Positions 26,486-34,502 of a DNA stretch of 60,372 bases are shown piece after piece. Made by a program: the position numbers and the translations under genes. Where the stretch lies: positions 1 through 60,372 of the forward strand of contig JADHXI010000003.1 of the NCBI GenBank assembly GCA_016783065.1, in the 5' to 3' direction. Each line of letters opens with the position of its first letter. The first letter of the stretch is position 1. The notes under the pieces are model-generated. The model made no database searches. It was not told where the DNA came from and worked only from the letters and a program-made list of their open reading frames with translations. This DNA comes from Desulfobacteraceae bacterium (lineage in GTDB: Bacteria; Desulfobacterota; DSM-4660; Desulfatiglandales; Desulfatiglandaceae).

Positions 26486-26785
26486 TTACTCTTCCACCAA
26501 CTTCTTGACCTCATCCCCGATGGATAGGAGCACCTCTTGCGGGGTTCCAAAATCGTGTTCATATGTCGGATTTACCTTATGGAGAGTTCCGGTTAGTTCT
26601 CTTCCTATAAAGGTTTGGATCCTGACTTCATCGCCTTTGTCGGCGCATTTATCCAACAGGAAACCCTTGACCCAACACTCATAGGGTACCTGTTTGGTGG
26701 AGGAGGGAAGGTTGCTGGCGCGCTCAGACGGTTCCAGGATGACGGTATGGATCTGAACCAGATCATCTCTTTTTGCATCAGGCAT
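26486..26785 (-). CDS. ortA: 2-amino-4-oxopentanoate thiolase, alpha subunit
   Basis: 99 residues. The protein matches the compact OrtA pattern: DLVQIHTVILEPSERASNLP near the N-terminus, VPYECWVKGFLLDKCADKGD, then GTLHKVNPTYEHDFGTP and LLSIGDEVKKLVEE. OrtA has no PLP lysine and is required with OrtB for thiolase activity. Start at 26785 with GAGAGGAG about 9 bases upstream; a slightly longer form is less likely. It follows the XRE-cupin regulator gene by 17 bp, so the regulator, ortA, ortB and alr form one transcript. Confidence 0.85.
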   Translation of the reverse strand: MPDAKRDDLVQIHTVILEPSERASNLPSSTKQVPYECWVKGFLLDKCADKGDEVRIQTFIGRELTGTLHKVNPTYEHDFGTPQEVLLSIGDEVKKLVEE

Positions 26786-26802
26786 GGTTGATGGCTCCTC
26801 TC

Positions 26803-27363
26803 TCAAAACCCGGGGGGTGATATGGCTGAGACAATCATCAGGGGAACACCCCCTGTATTTGTAAGCCTGTGAGGGGTGTTTTCGGTGATATAAATGGAGT
26901 CCCCTTCTTTCAGATCATATATGTCATCCCCCAGTTCTATCCGGCATTCCCCTTGGAGCATCAGCGCGGCCTCCTCCCCTTTGTGGGTCATGGGATATTC
27001 CGCGCTGGTTCCCCCTATTTCCAGCCTGGTGAGGAGAAATTCAATCCGGTGGTTGTGGTTTAAAGAAAGCAACTGGTAGGTCAGCCGCGAGTCCGTATTC
27101 ACCAGAACCCCCCGTTCATTCTTTCGCACAACGGGGCCATAACTTGAGGAACCTTCTTCAAAAAAGGAACTCACAGGAATTCCCAAGGCAAGGGCTATCT
27201 TACGGAGTGAGTTGATGGATGGATTGGTGAGACCCCGTTCTACCTGGCTGATAAAGCTAAGGCTCAATCCGGTCTCATGGGACAGGTCGTGCAGGGTCAT
27301 GTTTTGCGTTTTTCTTGTTCTCCGGATAATGGAGCCCCTATACATGGCGGATGGATCATTCAT
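26803..27363 (-). CDS. XRE-cupin transcriptional regulator
   Basis: 186 residues from the ATG with SD GAGGGG; an upstream in-frame extension of 58 codons lacks an RBS and is rejected. N-terminal HTH_XRE (LSHETGLSLSFISQVERGLT near residues 27-46) and C-terminal cupin_2 domain (MTHKGEEAALMLQGECRIEL and GDSIYITENTPHRLTN). Cupin regulators of this type sense small molecules such as amino acids or amines and often control the operon they head. It is the first gene before ortA and stands divergent from an MFS gene, so it probably controls both directions. Confidence 0.88.
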   Translation of the reverse strand: MNDPSAMYRGSIIRRTRKTQNMTLHDLSHETGLSLSFISQVERGLTNPSINSLRKIALALGIPVSSFFEEGSSSYGPVVRKNERGVLVNTDSRLTYQLLSLNHNHRIEFLLTRLEIGGTSAEYPMTHKGEEAALMLQGECRIELGDDIYDLKEGDSIYITENTPHRLTNTGGVPLMIVSAISPPGF

Positions 27364-27749
27364 GGACCCCTCACAATTTAAATATTGGTGAAATTTGACA
27401 TCATACGTTTTCGGCCTATGTAAATATAGGTTGTCAATCCAAGCATGAGCACCATAACTTACTGAAACGATAGAAAAACATGGCTTTGGTTTTTCTTGTA
27501 TGGGGTAGAACGAAGTGTTCTCTGAAAGTCCATTCATTCTTAAATCTGTCCAAAAAACTTGTCAAGGACTTTTTTTATATTGAAAAACATGTCGGTTATA
27601 TCTAAATCTATCCGATATAATTGCATATTTTATTTTACTTATACTGAAATTGTGCCATTATGCGACCTTGGCCAAAAGGGGGCGTTTTTCAAAGGTCTCA
27701 AGATGGGTCTTGCAGGCTGTCAATCATGTGTTGAACCTGGAAAAACAAG
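27364..27749. promoter_or_regulatory. Divergent control region between XRE-cupin gene and MFS gene
   Basis: 386 bp, AT-rich in its middle. It contains a perfect inverted repeat TTATATC (27597-27603) / GATATAA (27614-27620), a candidate operator for the XRE-cupin protein, and a TATAAT at 27616-27621 that could be a -10 element toward the MFS gene. A 34-bp repeat (27668-27701) lies nearer that gene. No ORF is supported. Confidence 0.45.
27668..27701. repeat. 34-bp interspersed repeat, copy 1
   Basis: Starts TTGGCCAAAAGGGGGCGTTT and ends CAAAGGTCTCAA. It matches 33 of 34 bases at 53304-53337, where it joins the damaged end of a family-1 element. Here it lies in the upstream region of the MFS gene. 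No obvious inverted repeat; probably an end fragment of a mobile element. Confidence 0.75.
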
Positions 27750-29036
27750 ATGGAGCCAAGATCAAGATTTCCAAGATTTCACCTCTTTTACGGCTGGTAT
27801 GTACTGGCGGCCTCATTCTTGATCCTATTCTTTAATTCAGGGGCCCGATTTTCCATCGGGGTCCTGTTCAAACCGCTGATTTCTGAATTTGGTTGGAGCA
27901 GAGGCTCTGTCTCTTTGGCAGTCTTTCTCAACATCACCGTCTTTGCCCTTTCGCTTATGATAGTCGGCCGGTTTTATGACCGCTATGGCCCCAAATGGGT
28001 CATCATTATCTCTACCCTTTTCCTTTCAACCGGTTACATGAGCATGTCCCTCATCCATTCCCTATGGCAGTTTCTGATCTTTTACGGCGTCTTGGCAGCC
28101 GTGGGTCTGGGGGGAACATCTGTGCCGCTCATTGCAGCACTGATGAGCAAATGGTTTGAGAAACGCCGGGGGCTTGCCATAAGCCTGGCGCTTTCGGGTA
28201 GCTGTTTCGGTCAGTTTGTCCTTGTCCCGGTTTTTAGTATCTTCCAGTTACGTTACGGTTGGCGGACATGCTATATCCTGATCGCAGTGATCATGCTGGT
28301 GGTAAACATAGCGCTTGTCCTTGGGGTGATTAAGGGGAATCCGGATGAATTGGGCCAAAAGCCGTTTGGTTACACCAACAAAGAAGGGGCGACGCAACCG
28401 GAAAAACAGATACGTCGCAGCGAGGATCTTCCGGATCTAGGGTTGAGGGAGGCCATGCGTACCCCTTCTTTGTGGTTTTTTATCATCGCCATGTTTATCT
28501 GCGGCAGCGGCGATTTTATGGTTTCCACACACTTGATACCGTGTGTTACCGACCATGGCATTTCACCCACCACAGCCGGCAACATGTTGGCCTGGTATGG
28601 GTTGATGAGTTTGGCCGGACTGATTATTGCCGGACCTGCATCGGATCTTATCGGAAACAAGATTCCCATTGCCCTCGCTTTTGTTCTCCGCTTTTTTCTT
28701 TTTCTGATGATCTTACGCTACCAGAGTCTGGTCTCCTTTTATGTCTTTGCCCTTTTCTTTGGCTTCACCTTTCTTATCACTGCTCCGCTGACCACCACTC
28801 TGGTTGGAAGGCTCTATGGATTCTCTCATGTGGGTATTCTATCAGGCTTTATCGCCACAATTCACCATCTGGGCGGAGGCATCTGGGCATATGCGGGAGG
28901 CGTGGTATTTGATGAGACCGGAAGTTACAAACTGGCCTTTATTTTGTCGGCGTTTATGGCCCTCGCAGCGATCCTCTGCACGGTTCTTATCAAGGAGAAA
29001 AGACATCTAATCGGTAGGGAATATGGACCGGGTTGA
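27750..29036 (+). CDS. MFS transporter, oxalate/formate-antiporter or MCT-like
   Basis: 428 residues with about 12 membrane helices split by a central cytosolic loop near residues 195-230. The helix 2-3 loop carries a family-type motif (GRFYDRYGPKWV), and FNSGARFSIGVLFKPLISEF in helix 1 is typical of the OFA/monocarboxylate branch. It is divergent from the XRE-cupin-ortAB-alr operon and may import or export a carboxylate or amino acid linked to it. The 3' end overlaps recG by 30 bases in convergent orientation. Transport direction and substrate are unknown. Confidence 0.85.
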   Translation: MEPRSRFPRFHLFYGWYVLAASFLILFFNSGARFSIGVLFKPLISEFGWSRGSVSLAVFLNITVFALSLMIVGRFYDRYGPKWVIIISTLFLSTGYMSMSLIHSLWQFLIFYGVLAAVGLGGTSVPLIAALMSKWFEKRRGLAISLALSGSCFGQFVLVPVFSIFQLRYGWRTCYILIAVIMLVVNIALVLGVIKGNPDELGQKPFGYTNKEGATQPEKQIRRSEDLPDLGLREAMRTPSLWFFIIAMFICGSGDFMVSTHLIPCVTDHGISPTTAGNMLAWYGLMSLAGLIIAGPASDLIGNKIPIALAFVLRFFLFLMILRYQSLVSFYVFALFFGFTFLITAPLTTTLVGRLYGFSHVGILSGFIATIHHLGGGIWAYAGGVVFDETGSYKLAFILSAFMALAAILCTVLIKEKRHLIGREYGPG

Positions 29037-31130
29037 AATCAATTTTCTCAGCCTATGATTTTCGGGAAGCGCAAGCTTTGGGTCGCTTTCGAGGATACAT
29101 TGCGCTTCCTCCTTCGCGGCCGTCAGGAGTTCCGGCTCTCTAAAGACTGCCCCCAGGTCCAGTTCCCCTGCCCCTGCCTGTCTCGTCCCCATAAGTTCTC
29201 CCTGACCTCTCATCTCCAGGTCTCTTTCAGCGATCTCAAAGCCGTCATTGCTATCAGCCAGCACCTTCACCCGGGACAGGCTCTCATGGGATGAGTCTTC
29301 AGAGACCATGAGTACACAGAGCCCTCTCCTGGAACCCCTTCCCACCCGACCCCTCAATTGGTGGAGCTGGGACAACCCAAAGCGTTCCGGGTGTTCAATC
29401 ACCATCATCGTGGCCCCCGGCGCATGAACCCCCACCTCTATCACCGTCGTCCCCACCAAGAGATCTATCCTTCCCCCCCGGAATTCCTCCATGACCCGAT
29501 CCTTTTGATCGGTAGATAGCCTGCCGTGGATCAGCCCAACACGAAACCGGGGTTCAAACAGCTTGGTCAGTCTTTCATGCATCTCCACAACATTTTTTAG
29601 ATCCTCTTCCTCTGATCCTTCGATTACAGGGCAGATGACCATCCCCTGTTCCCCTTTTGACAACCTTTGATACAGGGTGTTGAACACCTTTCTCTTCTGG
29701 GTTGCGTCTGCCAGGAAAGTCTCTACCGGACGGTGCCCCTTGGGATACTCTTTGATCACGGAGATATCCAGGTCAGCGAAGACGGTCATGGCAAGGGTCC
29801 TTGGGATCGGGGTCGCCGTCATCACCAGGAGATGCGGGTTTTCCCCTTTTTTATCAAGTAAGGATCGCTGTCTCACACCGAACCGATGCTGTTCATCGAT
29901 GACCACCAGGCCCAGTCTCGCAAAAGAGAGCCCCTCCTGAATCAGGGCCTGGGTCCCGATGATCAGATTATATTCCCCGTTCCTGATCTTTTCATATCGC
30001 TTTAGCCGATCAGACCATTTTAACCTACCGGTCAAGATGACCGGGCGGAATCCCATACTCCTGGGAAGAGAGGAGAAATATGCAAAGTGCTGCTGGGCCA
30101 GCACCTGTGTGGGGACCATTATTGCCACCTGCCAGTTGTTATGGATGACCATATGGGAGGTCACTGCGGCCACGACGGTCTTGCCGCATCCCACATCTCC
30201 CTGAAGCAATCGATTCATGGATCGACCAATCGCCAGGTCACCAGCTATTTCTCTGATAGTGCGAAGCTGGTCGCGTGTCAGAGAAAAGGGGAAATAATTC
30301 AAGAGACGATCTTCTAAATCCTTGGGGACTGATACGACCGGTCCGGTCCTTTCCCTGGAGAACATTTTCCGCATAACGATATTGATCATCACGTAAAAAA
30401 AATGATCAAAGGTGAGTCTCCTATGTTCCTTTGTCTTGAATTGATTCAGTAGATCAATGGATACGCCATCGGGGGGAAAATGAACATTTCCAAGGGCTTC
30501 TCCAAGCCGTGGGAGACCAAGCCGGCGGATCGTCTCCTCCGGAAGAATCTCCATATTAGCTTCTTGCCCCTGAGCCAGGGTCTGGCTGATCAAAGATCTC
30601 AAGACTTGCCCTGAAATCCCCTTAATCGCTGGATAGACAGGGAAATAACCCAGGAAGACTTGCTCCCTCGCATCCCCAACCAACGTGATATCAGGGTGAA
30701 TTATCTGCCGCTTGCCGCGGTTAAGCCGGATACGCCCATAGGCCGTGAGGGTCTGCCCTTTCGTAGTGTAACCGTCTAGATGGGCCTTTCTGTAGTTAAA
30801 CCAGAGAAGCTCCAGAGGGGCTGTTTCATCCTGGATGATGATCCTGAAAAGGCCCCTCCTGCCGGGGAAGGCCCTCTCCTCTCCACCGGAGATCACCATA
30901 CCTCTTACCAGTGCAGGAACATCATGACGGGTCTCGGAAATAGGAGATATCCTACGTCGGTCTTCGTATCGGATGGGCAGGAAAAACAGAAGGTCGATCA
31001 GGGTGTGAAGGCCTCTTCTGCCCAGGAGTTGTGCCCTCTTGGGGCCGATCCCCTTCAGGACGGTCAGGGGCCGTTTTAGCGTCGGAACTTCTTTGAGGTG
31101 GGTTGCAGGTGAACGGATCACATTGATCAT
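29007..31130 (-). CDS. recG: ATP-dependent DNA helicase RecG
   Basis: Branch-migrating helicase that rescues stalled forks and processes Holliday junctions. About 707 residues from ATG 31130; an upstream start at 31238 would abut purM and adds an unlikely N-terminus. Wedge domain with LTVLKGIGPKRAQLLGRRGL, then helicase motifs LLQGDVGCGKTVVA (I), VIDEQHRFG (II), VMTATPIPRTLAMTV (III), VGTTVIEVGVHAPGATMMVI and HQLRGRVGRG (VI). The C-terminal tail is normal. Its 3' end overlaps the convergent MFS gene. Confidence 0.95.
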   Translation of the reverse strand: MINVIRSPATHLKEVPTLKRPLTVLKGIGPKRAQLLGRRGLHTLIDLLFFLPIRYEDRRRISPISETRHDVPALVRGMVISGGEERAFPGRRGLFRIIIQDETAPLELLWFNYRKAHLDGYTTKGQTLTAYGRIRLNRGKRQIIHPDITLVGDAREQVFLGYFPVYPAIKGISGQVLRSLISQTLAQGQEANMEILPEETIRRLGLPRLGEALGNVHFPPDGVSIDLLNQFKTKEHRRLTFDHFFYVMINIVMRKMFSRERTGPVVSVPKDLEDRLLNYFPFSLTRDQLRTIREIAGDLAIGRSMNRLLQGDVGCGKTVVAAVTSHMVIHNNWQVAIMVPTQVLAQQHFAYFSSLPRSMGFRPVILTGRLKWSDRLKRYEKIRNGEYNLIIGTQALIQEGLSFARLGLVVIDEQHRFGVRQRSLLDKKGENPHLLVMTATPIPRTLAMTVFADLDISVIKEYPKGHRPVETFLADATQKRKVFNTLYQRLSKGEQGMVICPVIEGSEEEDLKNVVEMHERLTKLFEPRFRVGLIHGRLSTDQKDRVMEEFRGGRIDLLVGTTVIEVGVHAPGATMMVIEHPERFGLSQLHQLRGRVGRGSRRGLCVLMVSEDSSHESLSRVKVLADSNDGFEIAERDLEMRGQGELMGTRQAGAGELDLGAVFREPELLTAAKEEAQCILESDPKLALPENHRLRKLISTRSIFPTD

Positions 31131-31237
31131 TATTAGCAAACCGCAGGTCGGGTTACAAGAGAAATGATTTGACAATAATCGTCTGAGATAATTAGAATAA
31201 AAGCCATCTAAATGCAAACCGAACGGGGCCAGATGCA

Positions 31238-32296
31238 ATGGGACAAGCTGAGAAAAACGGAAAATATGCCGAGGCCGGCGTTGATATCGAGGCGGGTAAC
31301 AGACTGGTAGAACTCCTACGGCCGATCGTCAACAAGACCTTCAGGTCGGGTGTCATCACAGATATAGGAGGTTTTGGAGGGCTTCATTCGTTGAATGTGG
31401 AGCACATCAAGAACCCAGTGCTCGTCTCCTCTACAGATGGTGTAGGCACAAAGCTAAAGATAGCATTCATGCTGGACAAGCACGACACCGTGGGTATTGA
31501 TCTTGTTGCCATGTGCATAAACGACATTATGGTGGAGGGCGCCACCCCGCTTTTTTTTCTGGATTATTTATCTATGGGGAAGCTGGATGTTGAAAAGGCC
31601 CAGGTTATCATTAAGGGGATTGCAGCGGGTTGCCTTGAAGCCAAGTGCTCGCTCATCGGGGGAGAGACCGCTGAAATGCCCGGATTCTATTCTGAAGGCG
31701 AGTACGATCTTGCCGGGTTTGTAGTGGGGCTGGCAGACAATGAAGAACTCCTGGATGGCTCTGAGGTCGCAGTCGGCCACCAGATCATCGGAATCGGGTC
31801 AAGTGGGCTTCACAGCAATGGGTATTCACTGGTACGAAAGATCTTTTTTGAGGGTCTGAACATGACTGTAAATGACCATGTGCCGGATTTCGGCAGGACC
31901 CTCGGGGAGGAACTCCTGGAACCCACCCGAATATATGCCAGAACCATTAGTAACCTGAGAAGGGATTTCCATATCTATGCCATCTGCCATATCACTGGAG
32001 GCGGACTGATTGATAACCCCCCCCGTATGCTCCCGGGGCGGTGTAAGGCGGTCATCGATAAGTCAAGTTGGTCCCGTCCTGCCATATTCCCATACCTCCA
32101 AAAGGCTGGGCAGATATCAGAGCAGGAAATGATGCGGACCTTTAATAATGGCCTTGGCCTGCTTGTTGTGATAAGTCAGGAGGACACGAGTGAAGTGTTA
32201 TTGAGGCTAAAGGCAATGGGAGAGACCGCCTATCTTGTAGGCTGTGTTGAAGAAAGGAATGAAGATGAGACGTCGGTCGAATTTGTGGGAGCCTGA
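31238..32296 (+). CDS. purM: Phosphoribosylformylglycinamidine cyclo-ligase
   Basis: Purine synthesis: closes FGAM to AIR using ATP. 352 residues, the normal size. Motifs: YAEAGVDIEAGNRLVELL at the N-terminus, VSSTDGVGTKLKIA (ATP site), DLVAMCINDIMVEGATPLFF, GGETAEMPGFY, IGIGSSGLHSNGYSLVRK and CHITGGGLIDNPPRML. Divergent from recG with about 100 bp between them. It is not clustered with other pur genes here. Confidence 0.96.
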   Translation: MGQAEKNGKYAEAGVDIEAGNRLVELLRPIVNKTFRSGVITDIGGFGGLHSLNVEHIKNPVLVSSTDGVGTKLKIAFMLDKHDTVGIDLVAMCINDIMVEGATPLFFLDYLSMGKLDVEKAQVIIKGIAAGCLEAKCSLIGGETAEMPGFYSEGEYDLAGFVVGLADNEELLDGSEVAVGHQIIGIGSSGLHSNGYSLVRKIFFEGLNMTVNDHVPDFGRTLGEELLEPTRIYARTISNLRRDFHIYAICHITGGGLIDNPPRMLPGRCKAVIDKSSWSRPAIFPYLQKAGQISEQEMMRTFNNGLGLLVVISQEDTSEVLLRLKAMGETAYLVGCVEERNEDETSVEFVGA

Positions 32297-32399
32297 TTTG
32301 GGCAGGGTATGATACAGGAACTCTAGGTTCGCAAAACCCTTTTTATTATCATTATGTTTTAGGAATTCCGAAACGTTTATCTAACTATTGGAGTTGACT

Positions 32400-32714
32400 A
32401 TGTTTGGATTAGGTCCCACCGAATTAATCATCATCGCTGTCATTGTCCTCCTTATATTTGGCGCCAAACGACTTCCCGATATCGGGAAAGGCGTGGGAGG
32501 TGCTATCAAGGAATTCAGAAATGTCAAGAAGGAGCTGAGTTCATCAGAAACCGCCGCTAACGATCAGGAAGGCGATGCAAACCAAAAGCCCAAGAATGGG
32601 TCTCCCACCTTGGAAGCAAAGGTGGTTGACAAGGTCATGGAACAAATTCCGGGTGTGAAAAAGGCCATGGATGTCAAGAACAAGGCCGACAAGGTGAAGG
32701 AACTCCTCAAATGA
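32400..32714 (+). CDS. tatA: Twin-arginine translocase subunit TatA/B
   Basis: 104 residues from ATG 32400 (SD TTGGAG; the TTG four codons upstream lies within that SD). One N-terminal helix FGLGPTELIIIAVIVLLIFG, then the conserved hinge AKRLPDIGKGVGGAIKEFRN, a cytosolic amphipathic helix, and a charged variable tail ending KADKVKELLK. This pattern is TatA (or TatB-like); no tatC is present in the window. It exports folded proteins, which fits cofactor-rich periplasmic enzymes of such anaerobes. Confidence 0.9.
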   Translation: MFGLGPTELIIIAVIVLLIFGAKRLPDIGKGVGGAIKEFRNVKKELSSSETAANDQEGDANQKPKNGSPTLEAKVVDKVMEQIPGVKKAMDVKNKADKVKELLK

Positions 32715-32830
32715 ACCCCAGCCCATTCGATGGAGGATATTCGATTTGGAGGAGATAGGAGATATCCTTCAAAAATGCGGGAAAATTGGGGAAACCCTGT
32801 CGCCCTTTTCCCTTCGCGGCCCAGCCGGGT

Positions 32831-34243
32831 TTACCATCCCCAGGTGAGGTATTGATGGATGGAATCTGAGGCCGTTCTGCCTGCCCCCATGGCGAGAATT
32901 ACGGTGGCCTGCCCCGTTACAATATCTCCGCCGGCCCAGACGGCCTTCTTGCTGGTCTTGCCCGTCTCAGGCTCCGCAATAATATACCCCCACCTATTGA
33001 GGTTCAGGCCTTCGGTGGATTGGGTCAGGAGTGGGTTTGCCCCAGCCCCCACCGCAATAACAGCCAGGTCGCACTCCAGCTGAAATTTTGACCCTTCTAT
33101 TGGCACGGGCTGCCGTCGTCCCGATTCATCCGGCTCACCCAATTCCATTTCCAAACACTCCATGCCGGTCACCCGACCATTCTCATCTCCCAGGAAACGA
33201 GTAGGGGCTGTGAGGAGATAAAACTCAATACCTTCCTCCTCTGCGTGATGGATCTCGGCAGCCCTGGCAGGCATCTCATTTCTGGACCGACGGTAGACAA
33301 TACGGACCGTGTCCGCACCCAGGCGCATGGCAGTCCTCGCGGAATCCATGGCCACGTTTCCGGCACCAAAGACCGCCACATTTTTACCCCTTGCGATGGG
33401 GGTATCATATTCGGGAAAGAGATAGGCCTTCATGAGGTTGGCCCTGGTGAGATACTCATTGGCAGAATAAATGCCGATGAGGTTTTCTCCGGGTATGTTC
33501 AGAAACCGGGGAAGCCCTGCACCCACGCCCACATAGATCGCCTCGTAACCCTCCTCAAACAGCTCATCCGTGGTGACGGTCCGCCCCACAACCATATTGC
33601 ACACCAACCTCACCCCCAGTCTTTCAAGGAAATTCACCTCAGAGTAGACGATCTCCTTGGGAAGTCTGAATTCGGGAATGCCGTAGACGAGCACACCGCC
33701 CGGTTTGTGGAAGGCCTCGAAAACAGTCACCTCATGCCCCTTGAGGATAAGGTCCCCGGCGACAGTCAACCCGGAGGGGCCTGACCCAACCACTGCCACC
33801 CTTTTCCCCGTGGGCTTGCTCTTTGGGGGAAGATCACCTTTGCCATGCTCCCTCTCCAGATCGGCCACAAAGCGCTCCAGATTACCGATCGCAACGGGTT
33901 CCCCTTTCTTGCCCAGTATACATCTCTCTTCACATTGGATCTCCTGGGGACAAACGCGTCCACAGACAGCCGGTAGGGCGTTTCTCTCCCATATCTTTCG
34001 AACGGACTTTGTGAACTCCCCTTCCTTTATGTGCTTAATAAAAGCGGGAATATCTATGGCCACAGGGCACCCGTCTATACATGAGGGCTTTTTGCACTGA
34101 AGGCACCTTTCCGCCTCCTTGACTGCCGATTCCTCCGGGTACCCCAACGGGACCTCTTCAAAATTCCTTTTCCTTGCCTGGGCACCTTGCTCAGGCATGG
34201 ATTGACGGGGTATCTTTTCCTTCTTTGCTGCCTTTTCTGCCAT
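32831..34243 (-). CDS. nfnL: NfnL/glutamate-synthase-small-subunit-type flavoprotein
   Basis: 470 residues. Large subunit of NADH-dependent reduced ferredoxin:NADP+ oxidoreductase (electron-bifurcating transhydrogenase) by context. Two Fe-S clusters are supported by CLQCKKPSCIDGCP (Cys47, 50, 55, 59) and CGRVCPQEIQCEERC (Cys94, 98, 104, 108). The FAD motif VVGSGPSGL (about 151-159) is followed by a second dinucleotide fold FGAGNVAMDSARTA for NADPH. SD GCGGAGGACAAG. The partner nfnS lies upstream on the same strand, separated by a MITE-like element. A stand-alone glutamate synthase small subunit would be the alternative. Confidence 0.88.
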   Translation of the reverse strand: MAEKAAKKEKIPRQSMPEQGAQARKRNFEEVPLGYPEESAVKEAERCLQCKKPSCIDGCPVAIDIPAFIKHIKEGEFTKSVRKIWERNALPAVCGRVCPQEIQCEERCILGKKGEPVAIGNLERFVADLEREHGKGDLPPKSKPTGKRVAVVGSGPSGLTVAGDLILKGHEVTVFEAFHKPGGVLVYGIPEFRLPKEIVYSEVNFLERLGVRLVCNMVVGRTVTTDELFEEGYEAIYVGVGAGLPRFLNIPGENLIGIYSANEYLTRANLMKAYLFPEYDTPIARGKNVAVFGAGNVAMDSARTAMRLGADTVRIVYRRSRNEMPARAAEIHHAEEEGIEFYLLTAPTRFLGDENGRVTGMECLEMELGEPDESGRRQPVPIEGSKFQLECDLAVIAVGAGANPLLTQSTEGLNLNRWGYIIAEPETGKTSKKAVWAGGDIVTGQATVILAMGAGRTASDSIHQYLTWGW

Positions 34244-34321
34244 CTTGTCCTCCGCAATACTTACGGCTGATATGCGTTTTCAGAATCCCGAGGATCCCCA
34301 CAGGTGAGCCTATCCTTGCCC

Positions 34322-34502
34322 CTAGGAGGCTGTCCGAGAATGAGATAGTTTTTTCAAGATCAAGCCTCCGGCCCGTAGGCCTACGCCCCGGAGGGGAAGA
34401 CTGAAATTATAACCACAGGAATACATTAAAGTATTTCGAGGATTATAATTTGAGTTTGACGCTGAGATTGGGAAAAATAGCCATTCTCGGACAGCCTCCT
34501 AG
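34322..34502. repeat. MITE-like element, family 1, copy 2 (complete)
   Basis: Core 34326-34498 (173 bp) with perfect 17-bp terminal inverted repeats GAGGCTGTCCGAGAATG / CATTCTCGGACAGCCTC, flanked on both sides by CTAG (34322-34325 and 34499-34502), a likely target-site duplication of YTAR type. Inside are AAATTATAA / TTATAATTT and a GC-rich palindromic module (about 34365-34398). It lies between nfnS and nfnL; the right CTAG overlaps the nfnS stop (TAG on the minus strand). TATAAT-like sequences inside could supply promoters. Confidence 0.92.

Noticed and set aside
27364-27537. 58-codon N-terminal extension of the XRE-cupin regulator
   Set aside because: No RBS at the upstream ATG; the internal ATG has SD GAGGGG and starts right before the HTH domain, as is usual in the family.
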